IMG/VR virus record: IMGVR_UViG_3300031772_000096
Location: 1-40,397 of that record
Length of the DNA: 40,397 nucleotides
Reading direction: 5' to 3' (one strand)
Source of the DNA: a virus
Every line of letters begins with the position of its first letter. Position 1 is the first letter of the stretch. Under the pieces are notes generated by a model. It was given only the letters and a program-made list of their open reading frames with translations. It did not search any database and was not told where the DNA came from. Below are positions 33,961 through 40,397 of the stretch, piece after piece. A program made the translations under genes and the position numbers.

Positions 33961-34659
33961 CTAAAACTCCATATCCCTTGCGAGTCGTTCTATCTTTTGT
34001 CGTTGCGTTTCCTTTATTTTTGTAGGAGGAATCGCACTTTGGGGAATAGATGACTGTTCCACATTGGCTTGTTTTTTGGCTTCTATTTTTTGTTTAACAT
34101 TGATGTTTCCTTTTGTCTCGGCTTGGGCAACCTTTTTATCCCACATCACACTACGGTAGGCATCTTCGGGAAGATAACCCATCTGGATTTTTTCGGCAAT
34201 CGCTATTTCTTCGGGAGAGTTTGGTTTTATGTCAGTATGTCCGTCCCTGAATTGTTGGACTTTCATCTGTGCCAATTCCATTCTTCCCGCATCAATAACA
34301 GGACTTATCTGCCTGACTTTCGCTTCGGCAATTTTTTCAGCCCTTTGGTCAACTGCCCTCCAGAAGCGTTCTTCCTCTGGGTTCATACCGCTGTAAGGGT
34401 CTTGTGTAGGTTGTTGTTGTTGTTGAGCAAAACGCTGTTCTAATTGGGTCTTATACCAATTTTTCTCATCAACAACTTCCTTTAACCGAGAATACGGAAC
34501 TCTTGTTTCTTCCGCTTGCTGTTCCTCTTGAGCTACCTCCTCTTTCGCTGGAGTCTGCGTCTCTTGAGGTTCTTCTTTGAGTGCTTCTGGCGAGGAAGCG
34601 ATTGCATCCGCCAATGGAGATTGCGAGTTCTCCTCTACGCTTTTTATTTCTTCTGTCAT
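33961..34659 (-). CDS. scaffolding protein
   Basis: 232 residues, very acidic N-terminal half rich in Glu/Gln (KEEVAQEEQQAEETRVPYSR) followed by YSRLKEVVDEKNWYKTQLEQ, a coiled-coil, and a basic C-terminus (KIKETQRQKIERLARDMEF) of the type that binds capsid protein. Located just upstream of the capsid gene. CAGGAGTTGTA precedes ATG. Typical composition and position for a phage head scaffold. Confidence 0.8.
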   Translation of the reverse strand: MTEEIKSVEENSQSPLADAIASSPEALKEEPQETQTPAKEEVAQEEQQAEETRVPYSRLKEVVDEKNWYKTQLEQRFAQQQQQPTQDPYSGMNPEEERFWRAVDQRAEKIAEAKVRQISPVIDAGRMELAQMKVQQFRDGHTDIKPNSPEEIAIAEKIQMGYLPEDAYRSVMWDKKVAQAETKGNINVKQKIEAKKQANVEQSSIPQSAIPPTKIKETQRQKIERLARDMEF

Positions 34660-34723
34660 TACAACTCCTGTTTTACATCTGGTTCGGGGATGGACCGATT
34701 AGTTAAGTAAGATAACTAATAAT

Positions 34724-35242
34724 CTAACTTGGACTCGGTGATAACCGAGGTCTTGATTGCCTGATAAGGGACTCTAATCTCTGTAAAATTCCGTCAAAGG
34801 CATTAAATAAAACCTTGTTGTTATTGTTTGATACTCTGACTATCTGAGGCTTTAAAGTAATGTTCTTAATGGAATTTTCCAAAGAACTCAACTTAGAAGT
34901 AAAAAGTTTTATTTCTTCCTGACCGTCATCTTTTTCAAGGTTTTTAATCTTTCTTGCAAACTCATCCCTTAATAAATCAATCTTTTCTTTCTGACTATGG
35001 GTCATCATTGACTTATTCATCGCAAGCATTTTATTAAAGTTGCTCATAAAAGAACTTTGCATATTCTCAATTACTTTTATGTAATCGGTCTTGTCAATGA
35101 ATGACTTGTATTGCTGGTCAAGTTTCCTTTCAAGGTTGTCCATACGGGACAAAGCCATCTGGTTGTGTTTTTCGTTTGGTTCTTGACCGCCGACAATAAT
35201 CACCGTAGGGGATTTTATCCCGTTAGGAACCTTAATATTCAT
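34724..35242 (-). CDS. coiled-coil virion or assembly protein
   Basis: 172 residues. After a short beta start (IKVPNGIKSPTVIIVGGQEP) it is one long charged helix (RMDNLERKLDQQYKSFIDKT, KIKNLEKDDGQEEIKLFTSK), ending with a Ser/Pro tail. Between scaffold and small head genes. Possibly an additional scaffold or head-vertex protein; no family recognised. Confidence 0.6.
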   Translation of the reverse strand: MNIKVPNGIKSPTVIIVGGQEPNEKHNQMALSRMDNLERKLDQQYKSFIDKTDYIKVIENMQSSFMSNFNKMLAMNKSMMTHSQKEKIDLLRDEFARKIKNLEKDDGQEEIKLFTSKLSSLENSIKNITLKPQIVRVSNNNNKVLFNAFDGILQRLESLIRQSRPRLSPSPS

Positions 35243-35251
35243 AACTACCTC

Positions 35252-35455
35252 TTAATTTGAACCTAACTTTCCCTTCATTGTTGGTGTCCCTTTTATTGTT
35301 CCGTCTGCTTTTGCAGGATTGGTGTAAGGGCAATTTGGGGGTTCAGAAATGGGTTCAACATCCCTGAAATTTCCGTCTTTTGGTGCACCTTTGCTTTTTT
35401 GTTTCGCTATTTCTATTCCTATTTTTGCATTTTTACCACCACGAATCGTTGCCAT
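35252..35455 (-). CDS. small basic head-region protein
   Basis: 67 residues, Lys/Gly/Pro-rich (MATIRGGKNAKIGIEIAKQK), no predicted fold. GGAGGAAG precedes ATG. Located between portal and scaffold, so probably a minor head or DNA-associated protein. No family recognised. Confidence 0.55.
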   Translation of the reverse strand: MATIRGGKNAKIGIEIAKQKSKGAPKDGNFRDVEPISEPPNCPYTNPAKADGTIKGTPTMKGKLGSN

Positions 35456-35464
35456 ACTTCCTCC

Positions 35465-35746
35465 TTATCTGTTTTTGTAATATTTTGGACAGGTCTTTTG
35501 ACCTGGAATAAAGTAGTAAACACCCCTTTTATCTACTGACTTATCACATCCCTCCATCTTTAGCCCTTTTTCTCTCATATACTGGCGTTTTTCTCCTTTA
35601 GACGAAAACTTTTTGTCCAAGACCATATCAAAGTATCCGCCTTCGGGACAATAAACTGGACCATTAAGCCCGTGATTGGGGTCTGGTGCTATTTCATCTA
35701 TCTCAATCCACTTTTTTTCTTCTGATATCCAACGGTATCTTGGCAT
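35465..35746 (-). CDS. small conserved head-region protein
   Basis: 93 residues. PRYRWISEEKKWIEIDEIAP, then YFDMVLDKKFSSKGEKRQYM and REKGLKMEGCDK, follow a pattern (RYRW...WxE ... YFDxVxxxxFxSKxEKRxYMxExGL) present in many podovirus genomes near the portal; function unknown. The C-terminus YFIPGQKTCPKYY holds one cysteine. Confidence 0.72.
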   Translation of the reverse strand: MPRYRWISEEKKWIEIDEIAPDPNHGLNGPVYCPEGGYFDMVLDKKFSSKGEKRQYMREKGLKMEGCDKSVDKRGVYYFIPGQKTCPKYYKNR

Positions 35747-35885
35747 TTTTAAATCTTCTATCTATATCCTTTTCAAGAGATGTAATCTTGTTTAATATCT
35801 CAATCAATGAACCACGCACCCCTTGAGTAAAATCAAACAATAAATCTTTAAGCATTTCATCTTGGGTCATATTGAATTTACTCAT
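35703..35885 (-). CDS. small helical protein
   Basis: 60 residues: MSKFNMTQDEMLKDLLFDFT..., amphipathic helix plus basic tail (RRFKNAKIPLDIRRKKVD). Starts right after the portal stop (TAG then ATG) and overlaps the next gene by 44 nt. No family recognised. Confidence 0.55.
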   Translation of the reverse strand: MSKFNMTQDEMLKDLLFDFTQGVRGSLIEILNKITSLEKDIDRRFKNAKIPLDIRRKKVD

Positions 35886-37814
35886 CTATGCCAAGGGCGG
35901 CATACCGCCTTTCTCGCCTCCCATACTTGAAATAATGTCCGCAGGTGTCGGTGGATTTGCTTGTCTTTGTTGCGGGACTGCACCTACCCCTGCACCGCCT
36001 GTTCCTTGGGGTTGTCCTCCCTCTGGGGGAGGTAACATCGCCTGTTGCGGGTTTTGTATGGGTTTGATAATCCGTGAAATGTTCGTAAAGACATCAGGAA
36101 ACATCTGTAAGTATTTTTTGAATATCTCGGCAAGTTCTATTTTGTATCCTTGAGCCGCAAATGCTTCAAGAACACCTTTCCCACCTAAAATATTGACCAT
36201 ATTCTCAACTTGCTTTCTTAAAACTGGTAAGTCTGGTTTTTGGGTAGAACCGACTTCAATCTGGAAATCATATTCACCCGTGATTAACTTACCTTCCATA
36301 TCATTATCAATAGGTGCGAGCCAAGAATATCTGGGAGTTCCCGTAACATCATCAAAAGCAGTATCACCTGTAATCAATTCAATTTCTTCCAAGTCAACAA
36401 ATTGACGGATTATTTGCCATAATTTTCTACCCTGACGATTAGAGAAGTCAGCAACCATATCGGCTTTGTCGGAGATACGGAGATTTTGTCCTGCCTGACC
36501 TATCTGGGCTTCGGTGGCGGTCTCTGCGGAAGTCATACCCGTTAACATTGCTCGTGTAATCCCAGTTTCTAATGAGATGATGTCAACCATCTTATCTATA
36601 ATCATCATCAAGTCGCCCTTGACTTGGGTGAAAGCAATCTCTTTTATCGCTTCTGAAGGACTCTTATTACAAGCCACTAATGAACCCAACATACCGTCTC
36701 TTAATGCTTTCTGACCCGCAGTGGTTACGGCAGTTTCATCGTAGGCGAGTTTGGTCATAAACTTATCCAACTGCTCCAAGATGTTTTCAAAAGTATTATT
36801 TATCCTGTCTTGTAAGGGTTTGGTAATGTTGACTTCGGGTTGGGGATAAAGTTTGTGTCCGTGCTTGTTAAAAGTCAGGAGTTCATATTGGAAACCGTCT
36901 ATTTCGTAGATTGATTTGTCGTGGCGTAAAGCAACATAATCCCCTTGGTCTTTAGCCAGAACGAGAATGTTAATCCCTTCTTCGGTCTTGTAGTGGATTT
37001 CATAAAGTTCTATGGGCTTGAAGTTTTCTATCTGTGTATCAGGAATGTCTTTCTGGAAAGTGGGTTCTAAATCCATTCCGTTTAAGTCTTTTGTGTTCTT
37101 GTAATTCTTGTTCCCTTTCACTCGGTCTAAAGTAGTGGTGATTTTTTCATAGACATAATTCGCTTCATAAATAGAGTTAGCCATCGGGTCTATGCCGAAG
37201 TTAAACGGATTAACCCAAGTTACATAAGGGCTTTCTGCAATAATAAACTCATTCAAGTCTATATTCTTCGGTAGTTCTTCTGGCTCTTTGGGTTTTCTTA
37301 AACCTAACTTTTCTAATAAACCTTTTTTCTTTTCCTGTTCCCGTTTCTTTTCTAAGTTTTCATCTTCAATATCCATTCCGAAACGGGTAGCATATCCTAA
37401 TTTGCCAATCCCCATACCTAACACATAAGCGTCAAAGATAATCTGCTGGTTGACTCTTTTCACATCTAACTGTTTGTAGAAATGGTTTACTATCGCCGAA
37501 ACATAAGACGATGAGTCCTCGTCCTGTTTGCGTTTTGGTATGGCTACAATGTAGGGATTTTTGTAATACAACGAGGGGATAACATTCTTGACAATAGGAT
37601 AGATTATATTCAGCGGAACAAGATAATTGGGGTCTATCTTAGAATAATCCGCCAGATACCTTGAAGAAAATCCTTTCTCAAAATATCCGATGTTCTCCCC
37701 TACGCCTTTTATCTCACCTTTTAAACAAGAACCGAACTCGTCGGTCTTAAACTTTTCGGCTTGGTCTATCTCTATTCTCCAGCGTCTTATTTCGTCATCA
37801 TTTATGGGAAGCAT
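35886..37814 (-). CDS. portal protein
   Basis: 642 residues, the usual size for a podovirus portal. Forms the dodecameric ring through which DNA enters. YPIVKNVIPSLYYKNPYIVA, then AYVLGMGIGKLGY, and FIIAESPYVTWVNPFNFGID fit the N-terminal part of podovirus portals; a long helical region (LQDRINNTFENILEQLDKFM) and a Gly/Pro/Gln-rich C-terminus (GGQPQGTGGAGVGAVPQQRQ) follow. Position between large terminase and scaffold supports the call. Confidence 0.82.
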   Translation of the reverse strand: MLPINDDEIRRWRIEIDQAEKFKTDEFGSCLKGEIKGVGENIGYFEKGFSSRYLADYSKIDPNYLVPLNIIYPIVKNVIPSLYYKNPYIVAIPKRKQDEDSSSYVSAIVNHFYKQLDVKRVNQQIIFDAYVLGMGIGKLGYATRFGMDIEDENLEKKREQEKKKGLLEKLGLRKPKEPEELPKNIDLNEFIIAESPYVTWVNPFNFGIDPMANSIYEANYVYEKITTTLDRVKGNKNYKNTKDLNGMDLEPTFQKDIPDTQIENFKPIELYEIHYKTEEGINILVLAKDQGDYVALRHDKSIYEIDGFQYELLTFNKHGHKLYPQPEVNITKPLQDRINNTFENILEQLDKFMTKLAYDETAVTTAGQKALRDGMLGSLVACNKSPSEAIKEIAFTQVKGDLMMIIDKMVDIISLETGITRAMLTGMTSAETATEAQIGQAGQNLRISDKADMVADFSNRQGRKLWQIIRQFVDLEEIELITGDTAFDDVTGTPRYSWLAPIDNDMEGKLITGEYDFQIEVGSTQKPDLPVLRKQVENMVNILGGKGVLEAFAAQGYKIELAEIFKKYLQMFPDVFTNISRIIKPIQNPQQAMLPPPEGGQPQGTGGAGVGAVPQQRQANPPTPADIISSMGGEKGGMPPLA

Positions 37815-37817
37815 AAT

Positions 37818-37922
37818 TTACGCCTCTGTGAAGTTTACATTTCCTGTTTTATTGATTACATTGGGTTCTTCTTTCTTTTCTTCAACCTCAATCCTTAATT
37901 CTTCTTCTCTTTTTCTCGCCAT
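37818..37922 (-). CDS. tiny charged protein
   Basis: 34 residues: MARKREEELRIEVEEKKEEP..., a highly charged helix. AAGGAGGAACAA precedes ATG. Between the large terminase and portal genes. Function unknown. Confidence 0.5.
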   Translation of the reverse strand: MARKREEELRIEVEEKKEEPNVINKTGNVNFTEA

Positions 37923-37932
37923 TTGTTCCTCC

Positions 37933-38097
37933 TTAGTTAGAAACTATAATTCTTCTTTCTACCATATGCTTTTTGAGTTTTTCAATATCAACCTGCAAGT
38001 TATAAGTTCTCAAAGAAAGAGTCTTTATGGACTCATTGGTATCTCGCATAAACTTTTCTAATCTTCCGAGTAATTCTATTGCGTCTTTTTCTTCCAT
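37933..38097 (-). CDS. small helical protein
   Basis: 54 residues: MEEKDAIELLGRLEKFMRDT..., predicted coiled coil (LSLRTYNLQVDIEKLKKHMV). It starts two bases after the large terminase stop. May be a packaging accessory; no family recognised. Confidence 0.55.
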   Translation of the reverse strand: MEEKDAIELLGRLEKFMRDTNESIKTLSLRTYNLQVDIEKLKKHMVERRIIVSN

Positions 38098-38098
38098 T

Positions 38099-39451
38099 TT
38101 AAGAAAAGGCAAGGTCCATCGGAGTTCTTCTTAATCTCCTTGGTAAAGATTGATTGTAAGCAACCTCTTTTTCCCAACTCCTTCTTTCAAGCCAGGCGGG
38201 GGAATTTCTGGGAAGATTATTCTCGGAGTCCTCTTTAGTTTTATAAAGTGCGTAGGACATCCCTCTTATCGCTAATCCCAGGCTTATCACCCCGTCATCG
38301 TGTAATCCTTCAGGTGCGGTGTATCTAAGTTTCCCCGAAGGCAGGAGTTCATAAGTGAAACACTTTAACTCATCTATCAAAAACTTCGTTTCGTTGCAGT
38401 CAGGTATTGACAAAAGACCCTGTTCAATCGCCACAATCAACTGTTCAATCAAGACTTGCTTGGAGGTGTTGGAAAACTTAAATCCCCTGACTATCACTCC
38501 GCTTTTGTTCAGGTCATCACATATCGGGTCTCCAAGACCAGTTGAGTCTATATGGACGATGTTGTTTCGGTAAACCCTTGTTACCGCTTTGATGTGTTCT
38601 TTCTGCAAAGACCAGTCAATCTTGTTAATGCGGTTGATATAAACCAACTCGCCAGTTGATTCTTTAATAACCGTGATAACGGTGAAATCTTCCGCTTTCC
38701 CCAAATCAACCCCAATGGAATACTTTTCTTTTTCTTCATTGGTCTGTAATGAACCCCTGATACATTTGTCAAGGTTTCTAAAGACAGTGGCTTCATCTTC
38801 CAAAAAGTCAGCGTAATACTCCTGCCTTAAGATAAGTTCAGGAGTAGTCTCGGCTATGACTTTCTTTTCGCTTTCAGGAAAAAACGGATTATCAAAAGTC
38901 GTATATCTCCAAGACTTGATTTCCGAGTTCTCTGATTGACCTTTGAGCCAGAGTTCATAAAACCAGTTGCGTCCTTTCGGCGTCGAAATAAATATTGCCC
39001 TGCCTAACTTATCAGAAAGAGCTGGTCTTAAACCTTGTTCCCAAGACTTCTTTGAAACCCTGCTTGCTTCATCAATTACCGCACCATCAAGTCCCGCACC
39101 TCTAAGTCCTTCGTCATCTCTTTCGGCTGATTTAAACTCAAAAAACCCAAAAGGAGAGAAGTCCATACGCATATCAGTAAGACCTTTATGGGTGATAGCG
39201 TCTTTTAAAAGTTCTTCTGCAATGAGCCAATCTTCTCTTACCAGAGGAAAGGTGGGAGCAACTATCCAAATCCTGTGTCTTTGACCGTCTTTCTCATAGA
39301 GCCTTAAAAGCATCTGGAAAGCTTCACGGATTGCTGAAAGGCTCTTTCCCCATCTCCTCCCGCAAGCTACAACCCTGAACCTGTGAGGGTCTTGCTCTAT
39401 CCCCGCTTGAGCAGGATAGGGTGGAAGAATGTAAATGCTTTTTTCTCTCAC
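38099..39451 (-). CDS. terL: terminase large subunit
   Basis: 450 residues. ATP-driven DNA translocase and headful/cos nuclease. ATPase: Walker A CGRRWGKS (30-37), Walker B GAVIDEAS with Asp127/Glu128, coupling motif STPKG (156-160). RNase H-like nuclease: Asp249 in GVDLGKAED, Asp302 in HIDSTGLGD, Asp385/Asp386 in LHDDG. Full length. The start is GTG 39451, which overlaps the upstream stop as GTGA; no ATG is available. Works with TerS (join 328..1/40270..40245), about 0.8 kb upstream. Confidence 0.95.
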   Translation of the reverse strand: MREKSIYILPPYPAQAGIEQDPHRFRVVACGRRWGKSLSAIREAFQMLLRLYEKDGQRHRIWIVAPTFPLVREDWLIAEELLKDAITHKGLTDMRMDFSPFGFFEFKSAERDDEGLRGAGLDGAVIDEASRVSKKSWEQGLRPALSDKLGRAIFISTPKGRNWFYELWLKGQSENSEIKSWRYTTFDNPFFPESEKKVIAETTPELILRQEYYADFLEDEATVFRNLDKCIRGSLQTNEEKEKYSIGVDLGKAEDFTVITVIKESTGELVYINRINKIDWSLQKEHIKAVTRVYRNNIVHIDSTGLGDPICDDLNKSGVIVRGFKFSNTSKQVLIEQLIVAIEQGLLSIPDCNETKFLIDELKCFTYELLPSGKLRYTAPEGLHDDGVISLGLAIRGMSYALYKTKEDSENNLPRNSPAWLERRSWEKEVAYNQSLPRRLRRTPMDLAFS

Positions 39452-39582
39452 TTCAAATGAAATGTCTTGTAATCAAATTCTAATCTCTTACATCTTGAGC
39501 AAACCAAACCCTCACGATGACCAAAAAGGCGGCACAAAAGATGTTTAAAACGGCGAAGATATAGATTAAGATATAGGTTCAA
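39448..39582 (-). CDS. DUF1660-like small zinc protein (TTG start)
   Basis: 44 residues from TTG 39582, four bases behind GGGGG. LCRLFGHREGLVCSRCKRLE contains the CxxFGH and CxxC elements of DUF1660-type proteins, similar to 9050..9229. The stop overlaps the TerL GTG start (GTGA), supporting translation of both. The frame is open upstream without an ATG. Confidence 0.55.
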   Translation of the reverse strand: MNLYLNLYLRRFKHLLCRLFGHREGLVCSRCKRLEFDYKTFHLK

Positions 39583-39691
39583 ATAACCCCCAGGTTCAAC
39601 GAACTCTAAAATACATACAATATCCCTATTTGGTGATTACCCATCAACCTTGCTATGTTTCCGTTGTTTCTTCAAGCACAAAGGGTATACC

Positions 39692-39817
39692 CTACTTGGA
39701 AACTGTCTCTTTCTTCTGGTTGCTCTTAAAGAAAGGACAACGAATAACCTTAATCTGCTCCCATTGTTTACAAGATTGGGTGCATTGAGAACAAAGTTTA
39801 TTAGTTCCTGAAAGCAT
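39692..39817 (-). CDS. small zinc-binding protein
   Basis: 41 residues: MLSGTNKLCSQCTQSCKQWE..., then VIRCPFFKSNQKKETVSK. AAAGGAGTTTTA precedes ATG. The pattern CxxCxxxCKxWxQIKVIxCPxFK occurs in small proteins of many phages and bacteria; one zinc ion expected. Lies between terS and terL. Confidence 0.7.
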   Translation of the reverse strand: MLSGTNKLCSQCTQSCKQWEQIKVIRCPFFKSNQKKETVSK

Positions 39818-40007
39818 TAAAACTCCTTTAAAAGAACTTTTGATTTTGCATTTATTGTTTGTGCGAGTAGAATAAGTATATCTATATTGAAAGGGGTGGG
39901 GTCACGGTGTTTTCTTACTTCTCACCTTCTCCCTCTTAGCTATCTCTGCTCTCTCTGTCTATCCTTGCCTGAATCTGTCTGATGGTCTTCATTCTTTTAT
40001 AACCCAC

Positions 40008-40070
40008 TTATACACAACTTATGCACTGTTTTCATATAAGGATAGGTAAGTCTAAGTAAGTTCATATAAG
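40008..40070. promoter_or_regulatory. DnaA-box-like sites and direct repeats between terS and terL
   Basis: TTATACACA (40008..40016) fits the DnaA consensus TTATNCACA and TTATGCACT (40019..40027) has one mismatch. Two copies of TTCATATAAG follow (40031..40040 and 40061..40070), spaced exactly 30 bp, with GTAAG repeated between them. The 280-bp stretch 39818..40097 has no convincing gene. Could be a second replication or a packaging recognition site. Confidence 0.4.
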
Positions 40071-40097
40071 ATGTAGTTAACATAAGCATTATTATAA

Positions 40098-40205
40098 TTA
40101 CATTAAGGGTTTCTCAAGCCCTAATCTACGATTATAAATAGTGATAACCCTATGGCACACAGAGCATAGTGTTACTATATTTATTTGTGTGTCCTCTCCG
40201 CCCAT
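40098..40205 (-). CDS. HNH-like C-terminal fragment (possible small gene)
   Basis: 35 residues: MGGEDTQINIVTLCSVCHRV... The stretch GGEDTQINIVTLCSVCH equals the last part of an HNH nuclease (GGxxxxxNLVxLCxxCH), but the catalytic HH motif is missing upstream, where an in-frame stop occurs. No ribosome site. Most likely a remnant of an HNH gene between terS and terL, a frequent location in cos phages. Confidence 0.4.
   Translation of the reverse strand: MGGEDTQINIVTLCSVCHRVITIYNRRLGLEKPLM
40138..40178. other. imperfect 41-nt hairpin between terS and terL
   Basis: ATAGTGA pairs with T(T)ACTAT and CTATG (40150..40154) with CATAG (40165..40169) around an internal loop. It lies inside the HNH-like remnant. 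No U-tract. Candidate structural element for packaging or RNA processing. Confidence 0.35.
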
Positions 40206-40244
40206 TACTTGACTTTTTTAGAAATTGTAACCCCTTGTCCTGTG

Positions 40245-40397
40245 CTATGTTACATTAATTGGTTTAGTGCCATAGACTATGATAGTCTTTTCGGGGTTCT
40301 TGTTGTCTACTTCCCGCTTCTCTGTGATTATGCCAGCTATCTTGGCTCTGTGTTCGTCAATGCGGTTAAGATTGGTTATATCCTCTTTCTTAATTGC
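40245..40397 (-). CDS. terS: terminase small subunit, C-terminal part (gene crosses the contig join)
   Basis: Continuation of the gene at 1..328. On the circular map the frame enters at 40270 and ends TAG 40247..40245 with GTKPINVT; 40271..40397 duplicate bases 1..127. In this copy the first codons are missing because the window ends. See the left part for family evidence. Confidence 0.8.
   Translation of the reverse strand, partial: AIKKEDITNLNRIDEHRAKIAGIITEKREVDNKNPEKTIIVYGTKPINVT
40271..40397. repeat. right copy of the terminal direct repeat
   Basis: Identical to 1..127 over all 127 bases. Shows that the sequence closes into a circle of 40270 bp. Confidence 0.95.

Noticed and set aside
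39571-39600. tRNA 3' end or attachment site suggested by GGTTCAA repeats
   Set aside because: Only the T-loop-like heptamer is present, no acceptor or anticodon stems, and no integrase in the genome.

Overview
The window is one complete, circularly permuted genome of a tailed bacteriophage. Bases 1..127 are repeated exactly at 40271..40397, so the unique circle is 40270 bp; the small terminase gene runs across the join. Gene content points to a podovirus-like particle: both terminase subunits, portal, scaffold, HK97-like capsid protein, head-tail adaptor, a beta-rich tail protein, two tail-fibre-like proteins and a set of large Ala/Gln-rich internal proteins, with no tape measure or tail sheath. 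The DNA is AT-rich and genes are packed with ATGA, GTGA or TAATG overlaps and strong AGGAGG-type ribosome sites. An O-antigen-ligase-like protein, several lipoproteins and many Sec signal peptides imply a Gram-negative, probably uncultured, host. No integrase, DNA polymerase, primase or helicase is visible.

Layout: almost everything is on the minus strand. Starting at the terminase small subunit (328 leftwards through the join to 40245), the late block runs 40245 -> 15641: packaging (TerS, small zinc proteins, TerL), portal and small head proteins, scaffold, major capsid protein, a signal-peptide-bearing capsid-adjacent protein, a terminator, an exported zinc-ribbon lipoprotein, an O-antigen ligase/polymerase, adaptor, tail proteins, an acetyltransferase-like Gp13-type protein, internal virion proteins, tail fibres, then small membrane proteins and lipoproteins that look like a holin/spanin group. 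The block 15631 -> 2292 holds metabolism and replication genes: metallophosphoesterase, a TSCPD-like protein, an N-acetylmuramoyl-L-alanine amidase, a lambda-O-like replication initiator beside a DnaA-box cluster, two HNH nucleases, a cytidine deaminase coupled to a cytosine-5 methyltransferase, a YopX protein and dozens of tiny proteins, many with zinc-binding cysteine pairs.

Three small plus-strand islands interrupt this: an early operon (885..2295) behind a good sigma70-type promoter and boxA-like leader; a structured plus-strand leader plus a small DNA-binding-like gene at 12220..12988; and a moron at 21903..22354 with a near-consensus promoter, encoding a lipoprotein and a membrane peptide in the tail region.

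The most unusual points are: (i) Sec-type signal peptides on proteins that should be virion components; (ii) an O-antigen ligase homologue inside the structural operon; (iii) a 15-residue hydrophobic micropeptide repeated three times, each translationally coupled to an upstream MKD... gene; (iv) repeated gene-junction sequences, one of which is a hybrid suggesting cassette recombination; (v) a 32-unit GC-rich hexanucleotide array; (vi) a five-stem candidate structured RNA next to an HNH/NinG-like gene; (vii) an apparent AUA start codon. All functional names rest on motif recognition by eye, not on database searches.
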